64,000 nucleotides of DNA from Alitta virens (GCA_932294295.1 OW028576.1:26791227-26855226); one strand, 5' to 3'; numbered from the stretch's first letter, positions 1 to 13,164 are shown. Translations and numbers: made by a program. The notes: generated by a model not told the origin, from the letters alone.

Positions 1-234
1 CAAGTTTTGCCAACTTTAAAACTAGAACTAAAATTTAATAACCAAGTTATTACAATCTTGATTACATATGAAGAGATAAATCCATTTGCAAGCATAGATT
101 AGATAATGACCAGCAAATATAGTGATTGAATTAATTTGTAAATCATGTTGTGGTTCCATAATAGCATAATGCCAACCTTGCATTGCTGATCCCATTGGCG
201 AGGTTGTTAAATTGTAAGGTAGCATGCCAGGTGC

Positions 235-530
235 TATAATACTGTAAGGCGGCCTCAATAGTAAGTTGGTCTTAACAGTTAGGAGGTCAATAATTGGAAA
301 AAGTGGTCTTTATGGTAAGGTGGCCTATTTCAGAGGTGGTCTCAATAGTGAGGTGGTCTGAATAATAAGCTGATCTTAGTGGCAAGGTAGTCTTAACAGT
401 GAGGTAGTCAGTAATGAGGTGGCCTTATTAGTGAGGTCTTGATAGTAAGTTGGTCTGCAGATGGCCTAATAAAGAAGTGGTCTTTATAGCAAGGTAGTCA
501 TAATGGTAAGGTTGTCTGGATGATGTAATT
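235..530. repeat. Degenerate short tandem repeat (about 21-24 bp)
   Basis: Variants of GGTGGTCTnAATAGTnAG recur roughly every 21-24 bases with many substitutions and small indels. This looks like an old, decayed minisatellite. No coding signal is seen from 1 to 860. Confidence 0.55.
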
Positions 531-594
531 TCTTCAAGGTTTAAGATTTTTGAAATAACCTGTCAGTCAAAATGAAATAGCAGATATATAGCTT

Positions 595-650
595 TATAGA
601 TAGATAGATAGAAGGATGGATGATAAATAGATAGATAGTTAGATAGAATG
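595..650. repeat. GATA microsatellite
   Basis: Interrupted runs of GATA and TAGATA. The same motif recurs near 18.0, 35.76 and 48.0 kb, and as ATCT near 36.47 kb. In the last three it forms the tail of a SINE. Confidence 0.8.
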
Positions 651-964
651 ATTGATTGTTAAATTATTAAAGAGAAAGAATGACAGTAACTTATATAATG
701 ATATTTCACACACTGCATAATAGCTTGATACACAGACGGACTAACGTGAGATACATTGTGGGGAAAAATCGGTCTGTCTCCTTGTAGGGTGACTAGATAG
801 TTCCGAAAGACATTATGAGGCAGTGCTTTGTCTGTCACACATTAAGACGTTATTGAGTCATTGCACTATGGGGTTTACTGGTTTACAAGTAAAGTAAAAA
901 ATTTCCAACTGTGTTCATTTACTAAATCAGTTCACATAAATGCAATAGTGCACAATATATTCCA

Positions 965-2970
965 GGCCGAAACCCTCAGTGACACACAAAGAATCCAAAT
1001 AATTTCAATTTATACTGTAGCGATTTTACAAACCCTCAGTGACACACATGGAATCCCAATGACTTTCAACTCATACTGCAGAGACTTTACAAACCCAGAG
1101 TGACAAACACAGAGTCTGATTAACTTTAAATCATACTGCTCAGACTTTTACGAACCCAGAGTGACAGACACAGAGTCTGCTTGACTTCAACTCATAGAGT
1201 ACAGACTTCGCAAACCCTCAGTGACAGATATAGAATCCTAATGACTTCAACTCATACCGACAGACTTTTACAAACCCACACTGACAGACATAGACTTAAA
1301 CTCATACTGCGCACTCAGACTTTACAAACCCACTGTGACAGACATAGAATCCTATTGACTTCAACTCATACTGTATGGAATTTACAAACCCACACTGACA
1401 GACATGGAATCCCAATGACTTTCAACTCATACTGTACAGACTTCACAAATCCAGACTGACAGACATAGAATCCAATTGACTTTCAACTCATGCTGCACTG
1501 ACTTTGCAAACCCTCATTGACAGTATTGAATCCAATTGACTTCAACTCATACTGCCCAGACATTAAAAACCCAGAGTGACAGACATAGAATCCCAATGAC
1601 TTTCAACTCATAATATACAGACTTCACCAACCCAGAGTGCCAGACATAGAATCCAATTTACTTTCAACTCATACTGTACAGACTTCACAAACCCAGAGTG
1701 ACAGACATAGAATCCGATGACTTTCAACTCATAATGCACAGACTTCACAAACCCAGAGTGCCAGACATAGAATCCGATGACTTTCAACTCATACTGTACA
1801 GACTTCACAAACCCAGAGTGACAGACACAGAGTCTGATTGACTTCAACTCATAATGTACAGATTTCACAAACCCAGAGTGCCAGACATAGAATCCAATTT
1901 ACTTTCAACTCATACTCTACAGACTTCACAAACCCAGAGCGACAGACATAGAATTCGATGACTTTCAACTCATACTGTACAGACTTCACAAACCCAGAGT
2001 GACAGACACAGAGTCTAATTGACTTCAGTTCATAGAGTACAGACTTTGCAAACTCTCAGTTACAGACATTGAATCCAATTTACTTTCAACTCATACTGTA
2101 CAGACTTCACAAACCCAGAGTGACAGCCATTGAATCCAATTTCCTTTCAACTCATACTGTACAGACTTCACAAACCCAGAGTGACAGACATAAAATCAAA
2201 TTGACTTTCAACTCATACTGTACAGACTTCACAAACCCGGAGTGACAGACATTGAATCCTATTGACTTTATACTCATACTGCTCAGACTTTTACAAACCC
2301 AGAGTGACAGACACAGAGTCTGATTGACTTCAACTCATAGAGTACAGACTTTAGGATTCTATGTCTGTAACTGAGGGTTTGCAATGACTTCAATTCATAC
2401 TGCCCAGACATTACAAACCCACAATGACAGATATAGAATCCCACTGACTTCAACTCATACTGTATAGACATTTACAAACCCACACTGACAGACATAGACT
2501 TGAACTCATACTGTGCACTCAGATTTTATAAATCCACAGTGACAGACATAGAATCCCAATGACTTTCAACTCATACTGTTTGTTTTTTGCAAACCCACAC
2601 TTGACAGACACAGAATCTCAATGACTTTCAACTCATACTGTACGGACTTCACAAATCGACAGTGACAGACATAGAATCCAATTGACTTCAACTCATGCTG
2701 CACTGACTTTGCAAACCCTCATTGACAGTATTGAATCCAATTGACTTCAACTCATACTGTACGGGCTTTTCAAACCCAGTGACAGACGCAGAATCTGATT
2801 GACTTTCAACTCATACTGTACAAACTTATTGTAATTAATTTCAACTCATGCTGCACAGATCTAATGTTATTCAAGGTAAATAAACCAGGAGTAACAGAGA
2901 TTGGATCCTACTGAGTTCAACTCATAATGTACAGACTGCATATTTCAAGCTGAATTAAACCAGCAGTGAC
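965..2970. repeat. 60-bp satellite array, about 33 copies
   Basis: The repeating unit contains CAACTCATACTG, GACTTCACAAACCCAGAG and GACAGACATAGAATCC. The phrase GACTTCACAAACCC starts at 1681, 1741 and 1801, giving a period of exactly 60. Monomers near both ends are more divergent, and a variant with GACTTTGCAAACCCTCA is interspersed. Short open frames here on either strand come from the repeat period being a multiple of three and are not genes. Confidence 0.93.
2353..2384 (-). repeat. Inverted partial monomer inside the 60-bp array
   Basis: Bases 2353-2384 are the reverse complement of the CAAACCCTCA...GACATAGAATCC part of the satellite monomer. Direct-orientation monomers lie on both sides, so a small inversion or template switch occurred inside the array. 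Confidence 0.8.
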
Positions 2971-3246
2971 AGACATAACAAAATGAAGCAAGACTGGTGC
3001 AATAGTTCTTCTTTTATTCAAACAATTTAAAATTTCTTACAAAGAGTACATATATAATCGAGGGCGAATGTATAGGCACCCACCAATATTTTGCCATTGC
3101 AACCAATTATAAGTGATCTCTAAAAAAAGCTATTGGCTGGATCAAAATATTTCATATAATGTTGCACAAGGTTTCATAACTTACTTATGTTTCTGTTTCG
3201 TTATATGTGTGATATCAAGAGCAAGTAACTTGCAAGGTTGTTGTTA

Positions 3247-3361
3247 AATTTGAAAAGGGGTCAAAAACTTGGCATAAAGTAAGCACACTCAGCTCCCTTT
3301 GGAATAGCATTCTGGTGGGGTGTGCATAATTTATGACAAGTTTTTGACCCCTCTTCAAATT
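3247..3361. repeat. Fold-back element, about 42-bp arms
   Basis: The left arm 3247-3288 (AATTTGAAAAGGGGTCAAAA...) pairs with the right arm 3320-3361 (...TTTTGACCCCTCTTCAAATT) with about five mismatches around a loop of about 31 bases. It may be a MITE or another hairpin-forming element; no flanking target duplication is clear. Confidence 0.65.
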
Positions 3362-3371
3362 CAAATATATA

Positions 3372-3480
3372 TGTATAGATTTTTATTGACAGCAAAATAT
3401 CAAATTGATACATGTGTCAGCATGACAAAATAATAAATGGCAAAAAATAAAAATATAATAGAAATACATGGATCAACAGT
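3372..3480. repeat. Dispersed repeat, copy 1 (see 55612-55700)
   Basis: The block TTTTATTGACA...GATACATGTGTCA... followed by an A-rich stretch is repeated at 55612-55700. It resembles a retroposon 3' end or its complement. The stretch 3480-4640 shows no convincing gene. Confidence 0.5.
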
Positions 3481-4714
3481 TAAAATAATTAAATAAGTGG
3501 AGCTATATTATGACAAGTACTAATCAACTAATACTAATCAACACTACATAGTCTGTCCAAGAAATTCTAAAGCACCCGGAACTAAACAAATAATAGTAAT
3601 AATGCTGTTTAAAAAGCACCAACAAATAGTTTTAGCACAACAATTCAGGTTCAAGAACAATACTAAACACTAAGCATAATATATATAGATATATATATAT
3701 ACATGATGTACTCTTAACTGTTATCAACATGGTAAACAATATGAAGTGATATACAATATGAGATGCGAATGTTGACATACAATATGAAGTGATATACAAT
3801 AGTAGATATTTACAAATATACAAATGTACAAAGTCATACATGCATGGAAGCAGTCCATCCAAATCACGCGCTCCTGGCATCAGACAGACTGCATAACATA
3901 AAGTGAGTTCTGAAACCTTGTTTTACATTATATGTCATATTTTGATGCTGCCATTAGCATTATTTTAGAGATTACTTTGAATTCAATGCAATGGCAAAAT
4001 TATGGTACTTTCGCCTTAAATTCCCATCAAAAAGTAGCCATTCTTAAGTCTACCAAAGTTGCAAAAATAACATTCCACAGAATAACTACTGTAAATGTAT
4101 TTTTTCATGTACATGTATAGACACTTAGTTTTATGGCTTCAATAGAACCAACTTGACCATATTTTTTGCAAGTTCAGCAAAGTAACCACTTGAGATATCA
4201 TCATGAACTTTTCAGTGATTAATAATATGATACTGCATTGTGAAGTAAGACTATTTGCAGTGAGCACAACTGCTGTCAACATACCAAAGATCTTTCGGAA
4301 TAATGTTCAGTGCTTCAAAAGCTGAAATAACTGATATTTATCAGACCAATGACTAAATTGCGGCAAGTCTTAACGGGTCTGACAATTTTATGAGCATGTC
4401 AAACATTTCCCAATGGAAAGCTGGCTCAACATGCAAGAGAAATATATGAATTAATTACTGTTACAGTACTGAATGTGTTCATGCGTAATCTAAACGCTAG
4501 CAGTGCAGAGTTTAGGTGGATGCATGTTTATTCAATATATATTTATCATTTAACTCCAGGCAGTAGACTTTGCGCGAACGCCGTGGCTTATAGGTGCATC
4601 TGCTAGTCTTTATTTGTATTGGAAAAAACATGTTTGTGGCGGTTATTCAGCCAACTTATCTTTTCTTCAATCTGGCTGGATCAACTTCAGCAAGAACCCT
4701 ACCTCTTTTTTTTG

Positions 4715-4975
4715 CTAATACGTATGGCTTTGGTAATTTCCTTTGGTAGGTGTAATTTTTTTTGACAGGAAGTCCTTTAACTGGCTAGTAATTTCGTTGA
4801 CCTCCTCTTCTGTCCACCTGTGTCGATCACTTGTCCTCTTCTTTTTTTCTTTCCTTGAACCTGTCATCCAAAAGGATAAGAATTTAATGAGTATATTAAA
4901 GGTTGAAGGGCCTATTGCATCACAGAGCCACCTGTTGTATTTAGTTGGAACTACTTTTTGTATCGGAGTCTTGAC
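4715..4975 (-). pseudogene. Possible exon with SANT/Myb-like motif, fragment
   Basis: On the minus strand a plausible acceptor (TTTCTCATAG) opens at 4975 into 86 codons ending at a TAG at 4717-4715. The translation has a basic run (GSRKEKKKR) followed by HRWTEEEVNEITSQLKDFL, which resembles the tryptophan-bearing first helix of SANT/Myb-like DNA-binding domains. Such domains occur in several multi-copy, transposon-linked invertebrate proteins. No neighbouring exon is convincing, so a decayed copy is more likely than a live gene. The 147-codon open frame on the opposite strand (4743-5186) lacks any recognisable feature. Confidence 0.3.
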
Positions 4976-5409
4976 CTATGAGAAAGTAAACTTTATTAAC
5001 AAAATTTGTTCAAGATTCCGATATATAGCAGCCACTAAATGTTCTTGGACGATAGTTTCTATGTGTTCACGTCACTGGAATCTGTATAAACAAATTTATA
5101 TGAAATTTTTGTATGAAATGTTTCACATTGAGGCATGTAGTATTTACTTTCTATGGAAAGAGAGAGATTTTGGTGGTCAAATCTAATAAGAGTACACCAG
5201 TTCCGATACGGTATCCTTTTTTATAAGGATACTTTTCTTGTTAATTTTCACACAATGCCACACAAATACAAATGTATGTTCCACAGGTTTTGCACATCAT
5301 TCTTTATACGAAGTTGATCAAATCTGCTTTTAAAACTGGCACTATTTTTCAATTATGACTCAGGAGTGGATTTAGCTGGGGGAGGGAGGGGGTTCTGGGG
5401 GTTACAACT

Positions 5410-5423
5410 CCCCCCCCCCCCCC
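5410..5423. repeat. Poly-C run
   Basis: Fourteen consecutive C within a C/G-rich low-complexity stretch (5378-5500). Assembly errors are common at such sites. Confidence 0.9.
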
Positions 5424-5502
5424 AAACAAAAGCATACAACTTGCACTTCCAATACATATGAAAGACTATAGAACCCTCCCCCCCTTTTTGGAACAACCCC
5501 CC

Positions 5503-5677
5503 TATGACCATCTGTGCATTGTCATTTGTAAAAGTACATGTTTACCATGAGGTTGCACATCATATATTAGTACTATGTGTTCTTAACTTGAGGAATAGAA
5601 CACATAGTACTAATATATGATTTGCAACCTCATGGTAAACATGTACTTTTACAAATGATAATGCACAGATGGTCATA
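5503..5677. repeat. Large near-perfect palindrome, 80-bp arms and 15-bp loop
   Basis: Bases 5503-5582 are complementary to 5598-5677 with only two evident mismatches; the loop is 5583-5597. The RNA or single-stranded DNA would form a very stable hairpin. It sits next to the start of the 95-bp satellite array, and its right end runs into sequence resembling degenerate monomers (TGCACATATAATAC). No transposase or ORF is associated. Confidence 0.92.
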
Positions 5678-5859
5678 CTTTACTGCACATATAATACCAG
5701 AAGAGGCCAAACGAAACAACTTGCAAATGTTTTTCTAAATACTAAAGGCAAATGCTATAATAATACTTTGCTAAACACAGAGACAGATACCGCTAGTATG
5801 CAGTAAACAAAATATTTTCCTAATATGCCTAGTACATACTGCCTAATTTGCACAGTTTA

Positions 5860-8800
5860 GACATGCAGGTCACAGACTATCTGCTCTTCTAGAGATACTT
5901 ACAGACACCATCATCTCAAAACACTTTAACCCTACAATGCACATACTGCATTATAATACTTTGCTTTTATGCACTTCTAGCGATACTCACAAGGCACAGA
6001 CATAATCATCTCACATAGCTTTAGCCCCATAATGCACAGACTGTATTATAATACTTTACTAGTCTGAATTGCTAGATATACCCACAAGGCACAGACACCA
6101 TCATCTCACAACACTTTAACCCCATAATGCACAGACTGTGTTATAAAATTTTGCTTGTATGCACATCTAGAGATACCCACCAGTCATAGACAACATCATC
6201 TCACAAAACTTTAACCCCATAATAAACAGATGGCATTATAATGCTTTGCTGCTGTGCTCGTCTAGATATACCCACAAGGCACAGACACAATCATCTCACA
6301 TAGCTTTAGCCCCATAATGCACAGACTGTATTATAATACTTTACTAGTCTGAATTTCTAAAGATACCCACAAGGCACAGACACCATCATCTCACAACGCT
6401 CTAACCCCACAATGCACAGACTTCGTTATAATACCTTGCTTGCATGCATTTCTAGAGATACCCACAAGGTACAGACATCAGCATCTCACAACTTCCCATA
6501 ATGCACAGATTGCATTATAATGCTTTGCTGCTGTGCTCGTCTAGATATACCCACAAGGCACAGACACAATCATCTCACATAGCTTTAGCCCCATAATGCA
6601 CAGACTGTATTATAATACTTTACTAGTCTGAATTTCTAAAGATACCCACAAGGCACAGACACAATCATCTCACATAGCTTTAGCCCCATAATGCACAGAC
6701 TGTATTATAATACTTCACTAGTCTGAATTTCTAAAGATACCCACAAGGCACAGACACCATCATCTCACAACGGTTTAACCCCATAATGCACAGACTGCAT
6801 TATAATGCTTTGCTGCTGTGCTCGTCTAGATATACCCACAAGGCACAGACACAATCATCTCACATAGCTTTAGCCCCATCATGCACAGACTGTATTATAA
6901 TACTTTACTATTCTGAATTTCTAGAGATACCCACAAGGCACAGACACCATCATCTCACAACGCTCTAACCCCACAATGCACAGACTTCGTTATAATACCT
7001 TGCTTGCATGCATTTCTAGAGATACCCACAAGGTACAGACATCAGCATCTCACAACTTCCCATAATGCACAGATTGCATTATAAGGCCTTGCTGCTGTGC
7101 TCTTCTAGAGATACCCACAAGGCCCAGACACCATCATCTCACAACACTTTAACCCCATAATGCACAGACTGCATTATAATACTTTGCTTGTATGCACTGC
7201 TAGACATACCCATAAAGCACAGACAACATCAGCTAACAGCACTTCATCCCTATATTTTGGAAACTGTATATTATGCTTATTACTTCTACTCTGCACTTCT
7301 AGAGATACCCACAAGGTACAGACACCAGCATCTCACAACTTCCCATAATGCACAGACTGCATTATAATGCTTTGCTGCTGTGCTCGTCTAGAGATACCCA
7401 CAAGGTACAGACACCATCATCTCACAACACTTTAACCCCATAATGCACAGTTTGCCTTATAATACTTTGCTGCTGTGTTCTTCTAGAGATACCCACAAGG
7501 TACAGACACCATCATCTCACATAGCTTTAGCCCCATAATGTAGACTGTATTATAATACTTTACTAGTCTGATTTCTAGAGATACCCACAAGGCACAGACA
7601 CCATCATCTCACATAGCTTTTGCCCCATAATGCAGACTGTATTAATATACTTTACTAGTCTGAATTTCTAGAGATACCCGCAAGGCACAGACACCATCAT
7701 CTCACAACACTTTTACCCCATAATGCACAGTTTGCCTTATAATACTTTGCTGCTGTGCTCTTCTAGAGATACCCAAAAGGTACAGACACCATCATCTCAC
7801 ATAGCTTTAGCCCCATAATGCAGACTGTATTATAATACTTAACTAGTCTGAATTGCTAGAGATACCCACAAGGCACAGACACCATCATCTCACAATGCTT
7901 TAACCCCATAATGCACAGACTGCATTATAATGCTTTGCTGCTGTGCTCTTCTAGAGATACCCACAAGGCACAGACACCATCATCTCACAACACTTTAACC
8001 CCATAATGCACAGACTGCATTATAATACTTTGCTGCTGTGCTCGTCTAGAGATACCCACAAGGCACAGACACCATCATCTCACAACACTTTAACCCCATA
8101 ATGCACAGTTTGTCTTATAATACTTTGCTGCTGTGCTCTTCTAGAGATACCCAAAAGGTACAGGCACCATCATCTCACATAGCTTTAGCCCCATAATGCA
8201 CAGACTGCATTATAATGCTTTGCTGCTGTGCTCGTCTAGAGATACCCACAAGGTACAGACACCATCATCTCACAACACTTTAACCCCATAATGCACAGTT
8301 TGCCTTATAATACTTTGCTGCTGTGTTCTTCTAGAGATACCCAAAAGGTACAGACACCATCATCTCACAACACTTTAACCCCATAATGCACAGTTTGCCT
8401 TATAATACTTTGCTGCTGTGCTCTTCTAGAGATACCCACAAGGTACAGACACCATCATCTCACAACACTTTAACCCCATAATGCACAGTTTGCCTTATAA
8501 TACTTTGCTGCTGTGTTCTTCTAGAGATACCCAAAAGGTACAGACACCATCATCTCACAACACTTTAACCCCATAATGCACAGTTTGCCTTATAATACTT
8601 TGCTGCTGTGCTCTTCTAGAGATACCCACAAGGTACAGACACCATCATCTCACATAGCTTTAGCCCCATAATGCAGACTGTATTATAATACTTTACTAGT
8701 CTGATTTCTAGAGATACCCACAAGGCCCAGACACCATCATCTCACATAGCTTTAGCCCCATAATGCAGACTGTATTAATATACTTTACTAGTCTGAATTT

Positions 8801-11105
8801 CTAGAGATACCCACAAGGCACAGACACCATCATCTCACAACACTTTAACCCCATGATGCACAGACTGCATTATAATACTTTGCTGCTGTGCTCGTCTAGA
8901 GATACCCACAAGGCACAGACACCATCATCTCACAACACTTTAACCCCATAATGCACAGTTTGCCTTATAATACTTTGCTGCTGTGCTCGTCTAGAGATAC
9001 CCACAAGGCACAGACACCATCATCTCACAACACTTTAACCCCATAATGCACAGACTGCATTATAATACTTTGCTGCTGTGCTCGTCTAGAGATACCCACA
9101 AGGCACAGACACCATCATCTCACAACACATTAACCCCATAATGCACAGACTGCATTATAATACTTTGCTGCTGTGCTCGTCTAGAGATACCCACAAGGCA
9201 CAGACACCATCATCTCACAAAACTTTAACCCCATAATGCACAGACTGCATTATAATACTTTGCTGCTGTGCTCGTCTAGAGATACCCACAAGGCACAGAC
9301 ACCATCATCTCACAACACTTTAACCCCATAATGCACAGACTGCATTATAATACTTTGCTGCTGTGCTCGTCTAGAGATACCCACAAGGCACAGACACCAT
9401 CATCTCACAACACTTTAACCCCATAATGCACAGACTGCATTATAATACTTTGCTGCTGTGCTCGTCTAGAGATACCCACAAGGCACAGACACCATCATCT
9501 CACAACACTTTAACCCCATAATGCACAGACTGCATTATAATACTTTGCTGCTGTGCTCGTCTAGAGATACCCACAAGGCACAGACACCATCATCTCACAA
9601 CACTTTAACCCCATAATGCACAGACTGCATTATAATACTTTGCTGCTGTGCTCGTCTAGAGATACCCACAAGGCACAGACACCATCATCTCACAACACTT
9701 TAACCCCATAATGCACAGACTGCATTATAATACTTTGCTGCTGTGCTCGTCTAGAGATACCCACAAGGCACAGACACCATCATCTCACAACACTTTAACC
9801 CCATAATGCAGTTTGCCTTATAATACTTTGCTGCTGTGCTCTTCTAGAGATACCCACAAGGTACAGACACCATCATCTCATATAGCTTTAGCTCCATAAT
9901 GCACAGACTGTATTATAATACTTTACTAGTCTGAATTTCTAGAGATACCCACAAGGCACAGACACCATCATCTCACAATGCTTGAACCCCATAATGCACA
10001 GACTGCTTTACAATGCTTTGCTGCTGTGCTGTTCTAGAGATGCCCACAAGGCACAGACACCATCATCTCACATAGCTTTAGCCCCATAATGCAGACTGTA
10101 TTATAATACTTTACTAGTCTGAATTTCTAGAGATACCCACAAGGCACAGACACCATCATCTCACAACACTTTAACCCCATAATGCACAGACTGCCTTATA
10201 ATACTTTGCTGCTGTGCTCTTCTAGAGATACCCACAAGGTACAGACACCATCATCTCACATAGCTTTAGCCCCATTATGCAGACTGCATTATAATACTTT
10301 ACTAGTCTGATTTCTAGAGATACCCACAAGGCTCAGACACCATCATCTCACAATGCTTTAACCCCATAATGCACAGACTGCATTATAATACTTTGCTGCT
10401 GTGCTCGTCTAGAGATACCCACAAGGCACAGACACCATCATCTCACAACACTTTAACCCCATAATGCACAGACTGCCTTATAATACTTTGCTGCTGTGCT
10501 CTTCTAGAGATACCCACAAGGTACAGACACCATCATCTCACATAGCTTTAGCCCCATTATGCAGACTGCATTATAATACTTTACTAGTCTGATTTCTAGA
10601 GATACCCACAAGGCTCAGACACCATCATCTCACAATGCTTTAACCCCATAATGCACAGACTGCATTATACTGCTTTGCTGCTGTGCTCATCTAGAGATAC
10701 CCACAAGGCACAGACACCATCATTCTACAATGGCTTAACCCCATAATGCACAGACTGCATTATAATGCTTTGCTGCTGTGCTGTTCTAGAGATGCCCACA
10801 AGGCACAGACACCATCATCTCACAACACTTTAACCCCATAATGCACAGACTGTGTTATAATATTTTGCTTGTATGCACATCTAGAGATACCCACCATTCA
10901 TAGACAACATCATCTCACAAAACTTTAACCCCATAATGAACAGATGGCATTATAATGCTTTGCTGTGCTGGTCTACATATACCCACAAGGCACAGACACG
11001 ATCAACTCACAACGCTTTAACCCCATAATGCACAGACTATATTATGCTTGTATGCCCTTCTTAAGATACCCACAATGTACAGACACCGTCAACTCACAGC
11101 GCTCA
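5860..11105. repeat. 95-bp satellite array, about 55 monomers
   Basis: The monomer carries TCTAGAGATACCCACAAGG, CACCATCATCTCACA, CCCCATAATGCACAGAC and TTATAATACTTTG. Successive CTGCTGTGCTCGT phrases at 9073 and 9168 give a 95-bp period. Two main variants exist: one with AACACTTTAACCCC plus CTTTGCTGCTGTGCTC, the other with TAGCTTTAGCCCC plus CTTTACTAGTCTGA. The stretch from about 8870 to 9790 is nearly uniform first-type monomers, while both flanks are mixed and divergent, as expected from unequal exchange. Most monomers carry TCTAGA. Short open frames here are repeat artefacts. Confidence 0.96.
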
Positions 11106-11322
11106 AAACATATTTGAAATATTCAATATTTACTATGAAACATGAGACATGATAATACACTTACAGCCATCATGGTCAATCCGTAGATCTGGGCAATGCC
11201 TTATGCGTCTCCTTGTTGCTTGGTATCTACAAATTTAAGCACAGTACTATATTATTTGTATCAATTGAACATTTTGGCTTCTGTGTTTGCACAACACAAT
11301 AATCACCCGATTTTAGCAGAAT

Positions 11323-11553
11323 TTAAATGGCAGGCTGGGCAAACTGAGCATGGACAGCAACTGCAATTTGGTGTGCAACATCTATCTCCTCAAAGACAGC
11401 AATGACACTGAAGTCGAAAACAGCATAATCTGTCACATCAAAGTTATTATCCTGGCAAAATGAAAGGGCAAATGCAAATGCTGAGGCATCAGAAAACAAG
11501 AGAATTGCAGTTGGTGTAGGTGACACTGTCATCCTTAGTTTGGAACACATGCG
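11323..11553 (-). CDS. Exon-like ORF of unknown gene
   Basis: On the minus strand a CCCCACAG acceptor precedes an open frame from 11553 that contains an ATG and ends at a TAA near 11323. The 75-residue product is hydrophobic and alanine/phenylalanine-rich (SDASAFAFALSFCQDNNFD, VFEEIDVAHQIAVAV). I do not recognise it. It could be a terminal exon of a gene otherwise lost to repeats, or chance. No partner exon was found upstream, where the next kilobases are AT-rich repeats. Confidence 0.2.
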   Translation of the reverse strand, partial: RMCSKLRMTVSPTPTAILLFSDASAFAFALSFCQDNNFDVTDYAVFDFSVIAVFEEIDVAHQIAVAVHAQFAQPAI

Positions 11554-11605
11554 CTGTGGGGTGTTACCGAACTAAGGGTTGAGCAACTTGTTACAAAGAG
11601 GGTTT

Positions 11606-12089
11606 AAATATTAATCTGCCTCAATTTATAATATAAAAGGACAAATAATCCATATATAAATGGTAGCTAGCCACTCACCTTGCTTCAAGCATGCACATTC
11701 CTTGCACAACAGCACCAACGAGTCTCTAACACTGTGAGTTGATCAAACTGGAGGGAAAAAGGAGGCTTGTGATTGATGAGCTTTTAGGACTTAAATGTGC
11801 TCTAAAATGAAATTTGCACTTTTTCAGTTTTGTAAGTCCCATGAAAGGATATACCCTGAAATACTAATTTCCTGAATCCTAGGTAAGTCAATTTAAGATG
11901 ACATTCTCAAGCCAGAATAGCCTACATTTTAGGCAGTAGCTAATTACATATGCATGATGTGACATCAGGAGTTCATTGTTCTGACCAGGGGTCAAATGCA
12001 AGGGAATCACTGAGGCATGACCAAGAAACAAGGATGCTCAGCATCACAGCTTACCTGTTATTTACTAACAAAGTATGGGATATTCCTGA
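11606..12089. other. No gene seen
   Basis: AT-rich intergenic sequence without a convincing open frame, RNA gene or repeat structure. Confidence 0.5.
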
Positions 12090-13150
12090 TTTTTAGTGTT
12101 ATTATTATGCAAGTATATGTAGTGTGACTTGTGAATGGTTGTTCACTTCCATTCCAGCAATTTGATGAAATACAAAAAATTAAATTTTAGGGCATCCTTA
12201 AACATTTCAACAGAAGCAGTATATTCTGACATAATTGAGATTTTATTTTTATTTTCAGTGTTTTATCATAGCTTTACTTGAGAAAATAAATGTTTGCATT
12301 ACAAACTACAATTTATGTCACTTTATGGAATTAATTCTATCTAGTCTTTAAAATTACCACTGATATTTGAATATACACATGGATGTTAAATGTGAAATTC
12401 CAAAGTTTTTTTATTTTAATTATTTTTTACCTGGGTTTAATTTGTTAACATAACATGCTGCTGGTATAATTTTATATCTTACTTATTATGACATAGCTGT
12501 AATTGTTTGGTGTTAAATATGTCTTGAATTTCATTCAGTAACACTTTTGTATATTTTCTTTACAAAAGGTACATATGTTTTCTCAGTCAAAGCGTACATT
12601 TTCTGATGTTTTGTGCTCTAAGATTGCTGCTTAAGTTGACATTGCACTGTTGATTTAAGAAAAGCTGTGTTTTCATCTTGATTAAAGATTTTCTAACTTT
12701 ATCTTTTTAAGTGATTATCATATCACTCATTAAATATACACGCAGGCTTCTTATCAGCAACAAAGGGCAGTGATGCATTCAACTAACTTTGCCTCGGGCA
12801 TTTGTTGCTCCGCAATTAATCTTTGTAATTTTGCACTCATAGGCTGAGCATGCACACCTTTTGATATTGTAATGAACTATACAGTCATTCAGTCGCATGC
12901 CATGTTATCATGTTCTGCTCTGCCATAAGCAATAGAACCTGTTATCATATTTGGCTGTGCTAAAAGCCAATCAAAGCCTGTTATCATATTAAGTTGTGAT
13001 GGGATGGCATAAGTTCTTAGATGTTACTAGTCTCAGAATTGTTCAATAGGAGGAAGCCAGAAACACCACAGTGTACAAGTTAATGTGCACATTGCAGAGT
13101 GACTGTAAACACTATGCAAAATATTGATGATAATATACAATAAACTGTGC
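12090..13150. repeat. Diverged direct repeat, copy 1
   Basis: First of three related noncoding blocks. Landmarks are TTTTCAGTGTTTTATCATAGC, AACACTTTTGTATATTTTC, TTTGTTGCTCC, AAGCCAATCAAAGCCTGTTA and ATAGGAGGAAGCCAGAAACA, in that order. The GATTGGC/GCCAATC elements and short polypurine tracts recur in all copies, but no ORF does. Confidence 0.8.
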
Positions 13151-13164
13151 CATATTGCTGGTTT

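Noticed and set aside
1608..1868. Minus-strand ORF with repeated YELK and LCVCHSGFV motifs
   Set aside because: Translation of the 60-bp satellite; the period is a multiple of three and so mimics a repeat protein.
965..2970. CRISPR-like regular repeat spacing
   Set aside because: The whole 60-bp unit repeats without unique spacers, there are no cas genes, and the context is an animal genome.
4743..5186. 147-codon plus-strand ORF
   Set aside because: No motif, no ATG at its beginning, and it overlaps a better minus-strand exon candidate.
6786..7348. Short ORFs with H/T/L-rich translations
   Set aside because: They lie fully within the 95-bp satellite and change with each monomer.
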